Positions 23,525-32,949 of a DNA stretch of 45,905 nucleotides are shown here, piece by piece. The notes under the pieces are model-generated. The model was given only the letters and a program-made list of their open reading frames with translations. It was not told the DNA's origin and made no database searches. Within the stretch, counting starts at the first letter, position 1. Each line of letters starts with the position of its first letter. Position numbers and translations under genes: made by a program. The stretch is from Oscillospiraceae bacterium (GTDB taxonomy: Bacteria; Bacillota; Clostridia; Oscillospirales; Oscillospiraceae): the NCBI GenBank assembly GCA_017430455.1, contig JAFRMX010000014.1:1-45905 (forward strand), read 5' to 3'.

Positions 23525-25312
23525 TTAAAAGGGCCAGGTCTCAAGCCAGCCAAGGAAATAGCTGATCCTGCTTCCGTCTGTCCTAGCGCCGGAAAGAACG
23601 GGATAGAACAGTATAAACGCCGAGATGCACAGTGCCGTATATCCGTATACGGGTATTCTCCAGTTCTTTACCGAAAGGCGCATAGTGTTGAAGATATATC
23701 CGACTGATAGGCAGAGAAACACCATGCTCGGGAAATAGTGATAGGCGAAGGTCAGCCTGGTGATAAAGACCCAGGGCAGAAGCTGAGCCAGGTATCCGAT
23801 GATGATGAATATCCCTTTGTTGTCCCTGTGAATGACCGAGATTACAAGAGTCATTATCATCGTTATTACACCGAGCCAGGTAAGAGCAGGATTTGTAAAA
23901 GCTCCGAAGACCGACCTTGTCCCGTCGTCATAGTACTCGAGATAATAGAGGATAGGCCTTATATCGAAGATCCACTGATACCACACCGAAGAATACGGAT
24001 GCTCCGCAACGAGCCCCGAGTGGTAGTTGAACATGTATTTCTGATTGTCTGTGACAATATTAAAGTATTCCCTGCTGAAATACATACCCGGGAATTTCAT
24101 TCCTCGGGCAAGGCCGTATGGAAAATAGCTCAGATAATAGATAAGCGCCGGTATTATTACAAAAAACAGAACGCACCAGAGGCAGTTTACGGCAAATGCC
24201 GTAAAGCCGTCTTTTCTCCGGCTTACGCGGAAGATCGCCCAGATGACGGCAAGACCCGCCCCGGCATACAGACAGGTCCATTTGCAGGCAGCTCCGATCC
24301 CGAAACAAAGCCCGGAAAGGAAGAGATACAGGAGTTTTTCTTCTCCGTCTCTGCTCTCGCTGATATAAAGGTACATGAACAGATACATGAGTATTATGAA
24401 AAACACTCCGTATGTATCTATCGTTGCGATCCTCGTCTGTACGAAATGCATGAAATCGAAAGCAAAAACTGCGGTCGTGCAAGCGGGAACGGCGATACCT
24501 CCGAACATTTTTTTGCATATCGCGTATAACGAAGGCAGCATGAGTATGCCGAAAAGTATTCCGGAAAATCTCCAGCCGAAAGGGGTCACTCCGAACAGGA
24601 GCATTCCGATCGATATTATTATCTTCCCTAGCGGAGGATGCGAGATCTCATATATGTTTTCACCGCTCAGCCCTTCAAGCGCTGTTCTGGCGTGGTAGAT
24701 CTCATCAAAATACGTGCTGTTTAAAAATGTGGAATCTTCGGGGACCAGATCCTGTTCATCGCACAGCTCGGGCGCATCCTCAGAAGAAATCGGGATCATA
24801 TTCCCGTTCCAGTCGAAGACCGCTATCTCGCCGAGCCAGAGATGCGAGTCTGCCTCTATCCGGAGATACTTTATATTTGTCGGATCTGCGCCTGAGTCCA
24901 GTTCCTTATCCTGCCAGAAAAGGAGTTTTGAATACTCCTGCTCCAACTTGTCAGCATAATAGAAGTTCTCCCCGTCATGAGAGAAATATATGCTGTAGTT
25001 TCCGGTGCATATGCCGCTGAAGCGGAAAATACGATCCAGGTTCGAACTTCTTTCGAGCTCTATAGTCGCAGTGTCACCGCTGCCGCTAAACTTTTTAAAG
25101 CTCTGAGGCGATTCCGTGTTGCCGGAGTTGTAAAAAGCGACAGCACCGTATATTGCACACAGCAAAAAAAGGACAAGGAAGTCTCTCCCGCCAAAGCGCC
25201 GGCGGGAGATATCTTTGTCATCTGTAAGGCAGGTCCTCACATCAGGTATGAAACCGTAGAAGACCGTAATGCATATAACGACTGTTATGGGTAAAATATA
25301 GAAATGTGCCAT
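23525..25312 (-). CDS. PMT-family (GT39-type) protein mannosyltransferase-like membrane glycosyltransferase
   Basis: A 595-residue polytopic enzyme that likely transfers a sugar from a polyprenyl phosphate to extracellular proteins or glycans. The acidic active-site pair is Asp203-Glu204 in TYFDEIYHARTA, followed by the family hallmark ENIYEISHPPLGKIIISIG, then about nine membrane helices (FGWRFSGILFGILMLPSLYA, CFGIGAACKWTCLY). Two helices (about 4-22 and 43-62) precede it. Between them and the DE motif lies an about 125-residue outside domain (65-190) with a jelly-roll-like pattern, including NYSIYFSHDGENF and IKYLRIEADSHLWLGEIAVF. Its start overlaps the methyltransferase stop by one base (TAATG). 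Donor and acceptor are unknown. Confidence 0.87.
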   Translation of the reverse strand: MAHFYILPITVVICITVFYGFIPDVRTCLTDDKDISRRRFGGRDFLVLFLLCAIYGAVAFYNSGNTESPQSFKKFSGSGDTATIELERSSNLDRIFRFSGICTGNYSIYFSHDGENFYYADKLEQEYSKLLFWQDKELDSGADPTNIKYLRIEADSHLWLGEIAVFDWNGNMIPISSEDAPELCDEQDLVPEDSTFLNSTYFDEIYHARTALEGLSGENIYEISHPPLGKIIISIGMLLFGVTPFGWRFSGILFGILMLPSLYAICKKMFGGIAVPACTTAVFAFDFMHFVQTRIATIDTYGVFFIILMYLFMYLYISESRDGEEKLLYLFLSGLCFGIGAACKWTCLYAGAGLAVIWAIFRVSRRKDGFTAFAVNCLWCVLFFVIIPALIYYLSYFPYGLARGMKFPGMYFSREYFNIVTDNQKYMFNYHSGLVAEHPYSSVWYQWIFDIRPILYYLEYYDDGTRSVFGAFTNPALTWLGVITMIMTLVISVIHRDNKGIFIIIGYLAQLLPWVFITRLTFAYHYFPSMVFLCLSVGYIFNTMRLSVKNWRIPVYGYTALCISAFILFYPVLSGARTDGSRISYFLGWLETWPF

Positions 25313-26421
25313 TAAAAATACATAAACAGATCACATTTGATCATGCCGTTGTATAATTTGCGTTTCTTTACCGCCTGTTTTCCGAATTTTCTCTCAAATT
25401 CGGTGTGGGAGGAGAGCAGATACAAATTCCAGTTTTCGCTCTGCAGGTATCTCTTTCCGAAGCCTTCATAAAGGGCTTCGGCCTCCTGCTTCTCCATAAT
25501 CCTCTCACCGTAAGGAGGATTTGTGACTATGACACCGCGTTCAGTCTTTCTGTCGAAATCCATTGCGTCAGCGACTTCGAATCTGACAATATCGCCGACT
25601 CCTGCGCGTTTTGCGTTCTCCCTGGCCATCTCTATGGCCTTGGGATCAATGTCAGAGCCCGTTATACTGTAGCTGCCGCTGTATTCACGGCTTCTGGCAT
25701 ACTCGCGGGCACGTTCCCAGACACCTTTGTCCAGATTCTTCCAGTTTTGGGCAGAAAAGCTTCTGTTCAGGCCAGGGGCCATGTTCCTTGCGATCAGAGC
25801 CGCTTCTATGGGGATTGTCCCGCTTCCGCAGAAAGGATCACAGAAATCACCCTTTCCTTTGTAGCGTGAGAAATTCACCATAGCTGCAGCCATCGTCTCC
25901 TTTATGGGAGCCGCCATATGTGCAGGCCGGTAGCCTCTCTTATGCAGGCCTTCTCCGGAAGTATCGATGCACAGGGAGACCCTGTCTTTCATAATAGCAA
26001 ACTGTATCTGGTAAAGAGCGCCTGTCTCATCAAACCAGGTTATGCCGTATACACTCTTCAGCCGTTCGACAACAGCTTTCTTGATAATGGACTGGCAGTC
26101 GGATACGGAGAAGAGCCTGGAGTTGAGGCTGTGCCCTTTTACCGGGAAGGCCCCGTCCTTCGGAATATAGTTTTCCCAGGGCAGAGCCTTGGTCTTTTCA
26201 AAGAGTTCCTCAAAACTCAGGGCATCAAAAGCCCCGACTTCGATCATGACCCTCTCGCCTATTCTAGAACAGATATTAGCTCTCGCTACAGTATCTGCAC
26301 CGCCCTCGAAATACACACGCCCGTTCTCGGCCGCTACATTTTTGCACTCCATGCGCCTGAGTTCATCTGCTATGGGCGCTTCAAGTCCGAGCAGGCAGGG
26401 TACTGTCAGTCTGTATGTCAT
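25312..26421 (-). CDS. THUMP-domain class I RNA methyltransferase (RlmL/YpsC type)
   Basis: A 369-residue SAM-dependent enzyme, probably N2-methylating a guanine of 23S rRNA (the G2445 position in the E. coli RlmL family). The N-terminal THUMP domain covers about residues 45-155. The SAM site DPFCGSGTIPIEAALIAR is at 195-212, the acidic loop GSDIDPKAIEMARENAKRAG at 255-274, and the catalytic NPPYGERI at 301-308. It is the short, single-methylase form found in Bacillota (YpsC), not the long E. coli RlmKL fusion. Its start overlaps the EFR1 stop as ATGA and its stop overlaps the PMT-family start, so three genes are translationally linked. Confidence 0.9.
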   Translation of the reverse strand: MTYRLTVPCLLGLEAPIADELRRMECKNVAAENGRVYFEGGADTVARANICSRIGERVMIEVGAFDALSFEELFEKTKALPWENYIPKDGAFPVKGHSLNSRLFSVSDCQSIIKKAVVERLKSVYGITWFDETGALYQIQFAIMKDRVSLCIDTSGEGLHKRGYRPAHMAAPIKETMAAAMVNFSRYKGKGDFCDPFCGSGTIPIEAALIARNMAPGLNRSFSAQNWKNLDKGVWERAREYARSREYSGSYSITGSDIDPKAIEMARENAKRAGVGDIVRFEVADAMDFDRKTERGVIVTNPPYGERIMEKQEAEALYEGFGKRYLQSENWNLYLLSSHTEFERKFGKQAVKKRKLYNGMIKCDLFMYF

Positions 26422-27203
26422 TCTATGTGGATGAGCGACTCTGTGAGTTCATCAGCGGAAACGTTCGGGTTTCTCCACTGTTCTCTGTTTTTGGTGATAT
26501 TGCCGCAGGAAATGGCATTCTTCGGACAATACTGCAGACATCTTAAGCACTGCATGCAGCTCGGGCCCCACTGCGGTTTTCCGTCTTCAATTCTGATATT
26601 TTCCTGCGGGCAGAGTCTCGCGCAGAGACCGCAGCCTATGCACTCGTCGCTCACTTTGAATTCCTTGAGCTTTGCTTTTGCTATCATCGGCCAGCCTGCA
26701 TTTTCAACGGCATTTAGCACGTTTAAAGCAGGGCTCTCTTTCTTCATGCGTTTGCCTGCCAGAACATCGGCTGCAATTGCCTTTGCCATTTTCTCCGAGT
26801 GCAGCTGGGCTGCTTCGGGAGACATGGGCGGAACCATTACGGTATGAGGCATGAGCCAGATGCACGCGCTCTGGTGAACTACGCTGTTCCAGTAGCAGAG
26901 AGGCACGTGTTTGCTGATCTGTTTCAGAGCATTGCCCTTATAACCGCAGTAGGAGACCACTCCGAAGGTGTAGGCCGTGGGGTTGACCGTAATCTGCCTG
27001 ACAACGGACTCAAGTCCCAGAGGCAGTCCGCCGCCGTGGCAGGGCACTACGAAACCGACTCTGTGCGCATAACGCACATCGAGATTTTCGTTGTTCTTTT
27101 TCATCATAATGATGTCTGTATCACCAAGCTCTTTCGCGATGTTCTTGGCTATGTCCAGGCAGTTGCCGGTGCCTGAGAAGCAGAATATTACATTATATGC
27201 CAT
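26418..27203 (-). CDS. EFR1-type flavodoxin-like/4Fe-4S ferredoxin protein
   Basis: A 261-residue electron carrier. The N-terminus binds FMN through CFSGTGNCLDIAKNIAKELG (residues 8-27). The C-terminal third has two 4Fe-4S motifs: CIGCGLCARLCP with Cys188, 191, 194 and 198, and CMQCLRCLQYCP with Cys216, 219, 222 and 226. This is the usual EFR1 layout of anaerobes. The physiological partner is not known. It lies 21 bases after the CofE-like gene and overlaps the methyltransferase by ATGA. Because EFR1 proteins are numerous in clostridia, neighbouring genes give little functional information. Confidence 0.9.
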   Translation of the reverse strand: MAYNVIFCFSGTGNCLDIAKNIAKELGDTDIIMMKKNNENLDVRYAHRVGFVVPCHGGGLPLGLESVVRQITVNPTAYTFGVVSYCGYKGNALKQISKHVPLCYWNSVVHQSACIWLMPHTVMVPPMSPEAAQLHSEKMAKAIAADVLAGKRMKKESPALNVLNAVENAGWPMIAKAKLKEFKVSDECIGCGLCARLCPQENIRIEDGKPQWGPSCMQCLRCLQYCPKNAISCGNITKNREQWRNPNVSADELTESLIHIE

Positions 27204-27224
27204 GATAACTCTCCCTTTATATTT

Positions 27225-28415
27225 TTAATTTGTATAATTGTCGAAATAGCCCTGAACAAGGATAACCGGGGTGCCCTTGTCTCCACTGCCGGAGGTAAGA
27301 TCGCAGAGGCTCCCGATGAGGTCTGTCAGGTGGCGCGGAGTGGTTCCTTCGCTCACCATCTGTCCCTTGAGGTTGGAATCCTTTTCCCTTATCTTTTCGG
27401 ATATCGCAGCTTTAAGCGCGTCTCCGCTCAGATCCGCGAAATCGTTGTCCGCAAGATATTTGAGTTTGAGTTCATTGGGGGTTCCCTCAAGCCCTGATGT
27501 GTAGAACGGAGAGACAACAGGATCCGCAAGTTCCCAGATCTTCCCGACGGGATCCTTAAATGCACCGTCTCCGTATATCATGACCTCTATGCTTTTCCCT
27601 GTAGCGGCATTAATACGCTTCTGTATGTCATAGACCAAAGCGCTTGCATCTCTCGGGAAAAGTTTCACTCTGTTTTCATCTGCCTTATTTGATCCCAAAA
27701 GCCCGTACTGCTCATTGTATCCGCTTCCGTTTACGGAGGAATTCATCAGTTCATCCAAAGAGCAAACCATTTCTGCGCCTGCATTGAGGAGCCTCCTCTT
27801 CGTGCGCTTTCTCGTGTGTATGTCGCAGTTGATCACTTTCTTCGTGTACTCAAGCACCGCTCTGGGGTCATTTGCCAGAATGACCTCGCACTCAGCACCG
27901 GCCTCTTTGACCGTATCCTGATAGTACCCTATGTAATCCATTCCGGTGAAGGGATGCCGGATATCTCCGAACAGCTCGCGGAATCTCTTTAAGGTGAGCA
28001 CATCTCTGTAGGAATCTATGCCTGCCTCATCGAGCATCTCTATGGGAACGAGCTCATTGCCCACTTCGTCTGACGGATAGCTGAACTGAAGCACAACCTT
28101 GTCTGCTCCCTCAGCTATACCGCGGAGACAGACGGCAAAACGGTTTCTGGACAGTATCGGAAATATGACGCCTATTGTGCCTCTTCCGAACTTTGAGGCT
28201 GTATCTTCCGCTATGTCGCTGACAGTGCAATAGTTGCCCTGGGCTCTCGCTACGACGGATTCGGTTATCGCGACCACGTCCCTGTCACGGATCTCAAAGC
28301 CCTCGCAATCTGCCGCTTCAAGTACGCTGCGTGTGACGATCTCAGCCAGATCATCGCCTTCACGTATGATCGGGCAGCGGATCCCTCTTGATGTTGTTCC
28401 TGTTCTGCGTTCCAT
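27225..28415 (-). CDS. CofE-like coenzyme F420-0:L-glutamate ligase family protein
   Basis: A 396-residue member of the CofE-type ligase family, which in methanogens and actinobacteria adds glutamate to coenzyme F420. N-terminal motifs include RCPIIREGDDLAEIV and DRDVVAITESVVARAQGNY, where a GDVVVVaqKiVSkaeG-like pattern is expected. The middle holds ETVKKAGAECEV-like and ILANDPRAVLEY segments, and the C-terminal half has MIYGDGAFKDPVGKIWELAD. It is longer than the about 250-residue classical CofE. F420 biosynthesis is not expected in this type of bacterium and no other F420 gene is nearby, so it probably ligates an amino acid to another acceptor. Assignment to the family is firm; the reaction is unknown. 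Confidence 0.82.
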   Translation of the reverse strand: MERRTGTTSRGIRCPIIREGDDLAEIVTRSVLEAADCEGFEIRDRDVVAITESVVARAQGNYCTVSDIAEDTASKFGRGTIGVIFPILSRNRFAVCLRGIAEGADKVVLQFSYPSDEVGNELVPIEMLDEAGIDSYRDVLTLKRFRELFGDIRHPFTGMDYIGYYQDTVKEAGAECEVILANDPRAVLEYTKKVINCDIHTRKRTKRRLLNAGAEMVCSLDELMNSSVNGSGYNEQYGLLGSNKADENRVKLFPRDASALVYDIQKRINAATGKSIEVMIYGDGAFKDPVGKIWELADPVVSPFYTSGLEGTPNELKLKYLADNDFADLSGDALKAAISEKIREKDSNLKGQMVSEGTTPRHLTDLIGSLCDLTSGSGDKGTPVILVQGYFDNYTN

Positions 28416-28441
28416 CTTTATATACGACCTTTCAAATAAAA

Positions 28442-29767
28442 TTAATCCTGTTTCTGTTTTTTGTTTTCAGTCTTCTTTTGCTCTTTCTCAGGTACGAGCT
28501 CAGTCACCAGGACTCTGTCGACCCTTCTTCCTTCCATGGAAAGAACTGTGACCCGGAGATTTCTCCACTCAAAACTGTCGCCTTCTTTGGGGAATTCTCC
28601 CCCGAAGGATTCTATTGTCCAGCCTCCGACGGTTTCAGAATCAAAATCAAAGTCCTCTTCTCTGATATCCATCAGTTCAAGGAAATCCCATACGGACATA
28701 TCGCCGTCCAGCTCATAGACACCCTCTGTTCTGACAACGGCTTCTTCTTCGACAGTATCGGTCTCATCCCAGATATCACCGACGATCTGTTCGAGAACAT
28801 CCTCCATTGATATGACTCCGCATGTCCCACCGTATTCGTCCACAACGACTGCCAGATGCTGTTTTGCCTTTCTCAGATTCTCCATAACATCGGGCAGCTT
28901 CATCGTCTTGTACACATAGCAGGGCGGCATCAGAAGGCTTCTGATGTCGACCTCGCCTTCCGTATCAGTGACCGCTTTCAGAAAATGGTTCAGAAATAAA
29001 ACTCCTATTATATTATCCCTGCTGTCCTGGTAGACTGGAAGTCTGGAGTAGCTTGAATTCTCGATCGTGTTGAGTATTTCGCTGTAGTCGTCATCGATAT
29101 CTATCGCCAGAAGGTCTACTCTGGCTGTCATAGCCTCTGATGCAGAGATCTCAGAAAAGTCCAGAGCCGCTCTCATCAGTTCTGAGGCGTCTTCATCTAT
29201 GACCTTCTCATCTTCTGCAGTCTCTATGATATTCTGAAGTTCCTCCACTGCCTCTTCGATGTCGTCTTCATCCTTCTCGCCCTTAAGCGGAAACGTAATC
29301 AGATGGATGGAGCCGACGACAAGCGCCACGACCGGGCTCAATACGATCTCCAAAATGCGGATCGGCCAGGCGTATCTCAGTGCTGTCTTATTGGCATTTT
29401 TTTTGGAACTGATCTTAGGGATCGTTTCTCCGAAGATTATTATCACGATCGTGAGAACAAGTGTAGAAAGCCAGGCATAGGATTCCGACAGCATCAGGGT
29501 GACCGCAACTGTTCCGAGCGATGAACACGCTATGTTCGCAAGGTTATTGCCAATCAGGATAGTGCTCAGTGTGTTGTCGAATTTATCCGTTATCTTCATG
29601 GCAAGAGCAGCAGTTCTGTTTCCGTTCTCTGCCATATTCTCGAGCCTTAATCTGTTGCAGGCCGAATATGCCATCTCTGTAGAGGAGAAGAATGCTGAGA
29701 AGCAAACACATATGATTATGCCAATCAGAAGCGGCACAATCTCGGGAATCGTAAAGCTCACCGTCAT
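28442..29767 (-). CDS. CNNM/CorC (hemolysin C) family membrane protein, full length
   Basis: A 441-residue protein with a DUF21/CNNM transmembrane domain (about residues 5-170, four helices; AYSACNRLRLENMAENGNR and ILIGNNLANIACSS), a CBS pair (about 195-325; ARVDLLAIDIDDDYSEILNT, VVVDEYGGTCGVISMEDVLE) and a C-terminal CorC/HlyC domain from about 340 (DGDMSVWDFLELMDI, ending in RVDRVLVTELVPE). The family is linked to Mg2+ export or homeostasis. Its start overlaps the upstream paralogue as ATGA. The highly charged tail (EKEQKKTENKKQKQD) is unusual but plausible. Confidence 0.92.
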   Translation of the reverse strand: MTVSFTIPEIVPLLIGIIICVCFSAFFSSTEMAYSACNRLRLENMAENGNRTAALAMKITDKFDNTLSTILIGNNLANIACSSLGTVAVTLMLSESYAWLSTLVLTIVIIIFGETIPKISSKKNANKTALRYAWPIRILEIVLSPVVALVVGSIHLITFPLKGEKDEDDIEEAVEELQNIIETAEDEKVIDEDASELMRAALDFSEISASEAMTARVDLLAIDIDDDYSEILNTIENSSYSRLPVYQDSRDNIIGVLFLNHFLKAVTDTEGEVDIRSLLMPPCYVYKTMKLPDVMENLRKAKQHLAVVVDEYGGTCGVISMEDVLEQIVGDIWDETDTVEEEAVVRTEGVYELDGDMSVWDFLELMDIREEDFDFDSETVGGWTIESFGGEFPKEGDSFEWRNLRVTVLSMEGRRVDRVLVTELVPEKEQKKTENKKQKQD

Positions 29768-30810
29768 ACGGCATCACCGCCTTCCGGCTCTGCTTCATCA
29801 GACTGCATCTCTTCAGGAGGGATCACATCGTCCTCATCCCAGATCTCGCCGACAAGTTCCTCCAGTATATCCTCTATTGTAACCAGACCCAGTATACCGC
29901 CGCGAGGATCTGTAACCATGGCTAGGCTCTGTTTAGCTCTGGACATAAGAGGGAGCAGGTCATGTATAGGAGTTGTACCCTTTATGAAATAGGCTTCTTC
30001 AAGAAGAGGGCGTATCTCTGCTGCGTTTCCCTTCATATATGCTTTGATAAATGAACGCACATGAAGTATGCCGATTATATTGTCAACGGTTTTTTCATAT
30101 ACCGGGATACGGCTGTGGCTTGACATTTTAATAAACCTGAGTGCTTCTTCCGGGCTTGAATCAATGTCCAATGCAACCATATCCACTCTCGGAGTCAGAA
30201 TATCCTGGACTGTCACTTCCACAAACTGCAACGCCGAGGAAACCAGCTCGCCCTGATCCTCATCAAGGCTGCCCTCCTCGGTCATATCCTCTATAATATC
30301 CTGCAGTTCATCCTCTGTAACTGTTTTCTCGCCTTCGCCGCCCTTCTTTGCCGAGATGAAAGCGCTCAGAGCCGCCAAAGCTGCAGACAGAGGGCTCAGG
30401 ATCTTCATAAAGAAGAGCAGTATTCCGGATGTTGCTTTGGCGAAATAAAAGCTGTATTTCTTAGCGACACTTTTCGGGAGCATTTCGCCCGCATAGAAAA
30501 CTACAAAGGTAGTAATAATCGTCGAGAGCGAGACCGCGGAAAGACCCCATCTTCTTGTGACCGCTGTCGTTACGATCGACGCTATCGAAAGATGCACGAT
30601 ATTGGTGCATATAAGAATTGTCGTGATGGCTTTTTCGAAATGGTCCAATACGTACAGGACCTTCGCTGCCTTTCTGTCGCCTCTGTCGGAGGCTGTCTTG
30701 ACTTTAACGCGGGAGACGGAGGCTATTGAAGTCTCCGTCACCGCGCATATCATTGCGAAGAATAAAAGAATTAAAGCTGCTAAAAAACCTGATCGACTTC
30801 CGTCGTCCAT
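29764..30810 (-). CDS. CNNM family membrane protein lacking the CorC/HlyC domain
   Basis: A 348-residue paralogue of the next gene: CNNM transmembrane domain (AMICAVTETSIASVSRVKVK at the start; FYAGEMLPKSVAKKYSF) and a CBS pair (TPRVDMVALDIDSSPEEALR, DPRGGILGLVTIEDILEELV). It stops after GEIWDEDD plus an acidic tail, so the usual CorC/HlyC regulatory domain is absent. It overlaps the full-length paralogue by ATGA, and an AAGGAG lies upstream of its own ATG. Overlapping tandem genes suggest a heterodimer in which one subunit lacks the C-terminal domain; CNNM proteins do dimerise. No frameshift is seen that would explain the shorter length. Confidence 0.9.
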   Translation of the reverse strand: MDDGSRSGFLAALILLFFAMICAVTETSIASVSRVKVKTASDRGDRKAAKVLYVLDHFEKAITTILICTNIVHLSIASIVTTAVTRRWGLSAVSLSTIITTFVVFYAGEMLPKSVAKKYSFYFAKATSGILLFFMKILSPLSAALAALSAFISAKKGGEGEKTVTEDELQDIIEDMTEEGSLDEDQGELVSSALQFVEVTVQDILTPRVDMVALDIDSSPEEALRFIKMSSHSRIPVYEKTVDNIIGILHVRSFIKAYMKGNAAEIRPLLEEAYFIKGTTPIHDLLPLMSRAKQSLAMVTDPRGGILGLVTIEDILEELVGEIWDEDDVIPPEEMQSDEAEPEGGDAV

Positions 30811-30825
30811 CTTGGGGGATACTCC

Positions 30826-32949
30826 TTATTTAAGTTCGCCGCGTTCCTTTAAGGCTTCCTTGCGGGAGATATTCCAGCGGCCCTTATCGTCTATTCCTAT
30901 GAACTTGACCCAGGTCTTGTCACCGACATTCAGAACGTCTTCGACCTTCTCGGTACGTTTGAACTCAAGATCCTTAATGTGGCACATGGCGTCCTTGCCC
31001 GGAACGAGTTCAACAAATGCGCCGAGATTGGAGATAACGCGTTTCACTTCTCCGTAGTAGAGAGCGCCGACTTCAGGCTCGAATACGATCTCATCGATGG
31101 TCTTCTTTGCCGCTCTGCAGGCTTCGATATCGGAAGAAGCTATGAATATGGTTCCGTCGTCATTTATGTCTATCTTGCATCCCGTGTCGGCAGTGATCTT
31201 CTGAATGACCTTTCCGCCGGTTCCTATGACCTCGCGGATCTTGTCCGGATTGATGGTCATCTGGATCATCTTGGGAGCAGTCTTGGCAAGCTCGTGTCTG
31301 GGTTCGGGAATGGCCTTGAGCATGATCTCATCGAGGATCTGGAATCTTGCCTCTTTTGTCTTCTCAAAAGCCTCTTTAACTATCTCATGCTTGAGTCCGT
31401 CGTTCTTAAGGTCCATCTGGATCGCAGTGATTCCCTGTTTTGTTCCGGCCACCTTAAAGTCCATCTCGCCGTGGAAGTCTTCGACGCCCTGGATATCTAT
31501 AAAAGTGGTAAAGTCGTCATTGTCCTGGATAAGTCCGCAGGAAATTCCGGCTACGGGAGCCTTGATGGGAACACCGGCATCCATAAGGGCAAGCGTAGTG
31601 CCGCAGATGGACCCCTGAGAAGTGGAACCGTTGGAAGAGAGGACTTCAGATACTACGCGGATCGCATAGGGGAAGTCTTCGACCTCGGGAATGACGCACT
31701 CCAGGGCTTTCTCAACAAGGGCTCCATGGCCGTACTCGCGTCTTCCGGTCGAGCGGGCAGCTCTTGCTTCGCCTGTCGAATAAGGAGGCATGTTGTAGTG
31801 ATGCATAAAGCGCTTTTCTTCTTCTTCCCAGATCGTATCGAGTTTCTGGGCCTCGGAAAGAGTCGCGAGTGTCGCGATGGACAGGACCTGTGTCTGGCCT
31901 CTGGTAAAGAGACCTGAGCCGTGGACCTGAGGAAGCACTCCGACTTCTGCTGCCAGAGGTCTGATCTCATCCATTGAACGTCCGTCGACTCTCTTGCCGG
32001 CGAGCAGCCATTTCTTTACGACCTTCTTCTGGAGCTTATAGAGGATCTCCTCCATGTAGTCCATCATATCCGGATGCTCTTCGCCGTACTTCTCCTGGAC
32101 CATTGTTATCCAGTCGTTTACTCTTGCTTCGCGGACATTCTTGTCATCGGTATCCATGCAGTATTCCATGGATTCAAACTCATTACTGACCAGAGCTTCG
32201 AAGAGCTCATCGTCAAAAGCGGCGTGCTCATACTCGAATTTGGGCTTGCCTATCTCCTCGACCATTTTGTCTATAAGGTCGAGTACGCTCTGCAGATGCT
32301 CATGAGCCTGTACTATGCCTTCATACATGATCTCATCGGGGATCTGATCCGCCTCGGACTCGATCATGACTATCTTCTTATGCGTGGCGGCGACCGTTGT
32401 CGTCATGCGGTTGGTCTTTCTCTCTTCCTTAGTCGGGTTGAAGAGATATTTCTCTCCGTCCCAGCCGAGAACTATACCGGCAATGGGGCCGTTAAACGGT
32501 ACATCAGAGATCGAAACGGCAGCGCTGGCGCCGATCATGGCAGTGATCTCAGGGGAGCAGTCTCTGTCTACCGAGAGGACTTCACATGCAATGACGACAT
32601 CATTTCTGAGGTCTGCCGGGAAGAGCGGTCTCATCGGGCGGTCTATAAGTCTGGAAGCCAGAACTGCGGGCAGGCTGGGCTTTCCTTCGCGGCGCATGAA
32701 GCTTCCGGGAATACGTCCGACTGCATAGAGCTTCTCGTTGAAATCAACAGAAAGCGGGAAATAATCGGTGCCGTCCTTCGGGCGTGCAGATGCGGTGCAG
32801 GTCACCAGGACTGTTGTCTCACCGTATTTTACCAGTACTGCTGCATTGCACAGCTCCGCGAGTTTTCCGACCTCCATGCTCAGAGGCCTTCCCTCATACA
32901 TCATTTCATATTTGCGGTAGTTCGGGAATTCTTTGTGCGTAATTTTCAT
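30826..32949 (-). CDS. pnp: Polyribonucleotide nucleotidyltransferase (PNPase)
   Basis: 3'-5' phosphorolytic exoribonuclease and degradosome component. The 707-residue length is standard. Two RNase PH domains are visible (GETTVLVTCTASARPKDGTD and GRIPGSFMRREGKPS in the first; GRREYGHGALVEKALECVIP and NGSTSQGSICGTTLALMDAG in the second). They are followed by the KH domain (REVIGTGGKVIQKITADTGC) and the S1 domain (FVELVPGKDAMCHIKDLEF). It lies downstream of rpsO across a terminator-like hairpin, the same order as in E. coli and many Bacillota. AAAGG lies 11 bases before its ATG. Confidence 0.98.
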   Translation of the reverse strand: MKITHKEFPNYRKYEMMYEGRPLSMEVGKLAELCNAAVLVKYGETTVLVTCTASARPKDGTDYFPLSVDFNEKLYAVGRIPGSFMRREGKPSLPAVLASRLIDRPMRPLFPADLRNDVVIACEVLSVDRDCSPEITAMIGASAAVSISDVPFNGPIAGIVLGWDGEKYLFNPTKEERKTNRMTTTVAATHKKIVMIESEADQIPDEIMYEGIVQAHEHLQSVLDLIDKMVEEIGKPKFEYEHAAFDDELFEALVSNEFESMEYCMDTDDKNVREARVNDWITMVQEKYGEEHPDMMDYMEEILYKLQKKVVKKWLLAGKRVDGRSMDEIRPLAAEVGVLPQVHGSGLFTRGQTQVLSIATLATLSEAQKLDTIWEEEEKRFMHHYNMPPYSTGEARAARSTGRREYGHGALVEKALECVIPEVEDFPYAIRVVSEVLSSNGSTSQGSICGTTLALMDAGVPIKAPVAGISCGLIQDNDDFTTFIDIQGVEDFHGEMDFKVAGTKQGITAIQMDLKNDGLKHEIVKEAFEKTKEARFQILDEIMLKAIPEPRHELAKTAPKMIQMTINPDKIREVIGTGGKVIQKITADTGCKIDINDDGTIFIASSDIEACRAAKKTIDEIVFEPEVGALYYGEVKRVISNLGAFVELVPGKDAMCHIKDLEFKRTEKVEDVLNVGDKTWVKFIGIDDKGRWNISRKEALKERGELK

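Noticed and set aside
23479..23553. N-terminal extension of rpiB.
   Set aside because: RpiB proteins start at MIALGCDHGG, and an AAAGGAG lies directly before the ATG at 23478; the extension also overlaps the end of the PMT-family gene.
25918..26847. A 309-codon plus-strand frame opposite the methyltransferase and EFR1 genes.
   Set aside because: It crosses two well-supported genes with intact motifs and has no recognisable content.
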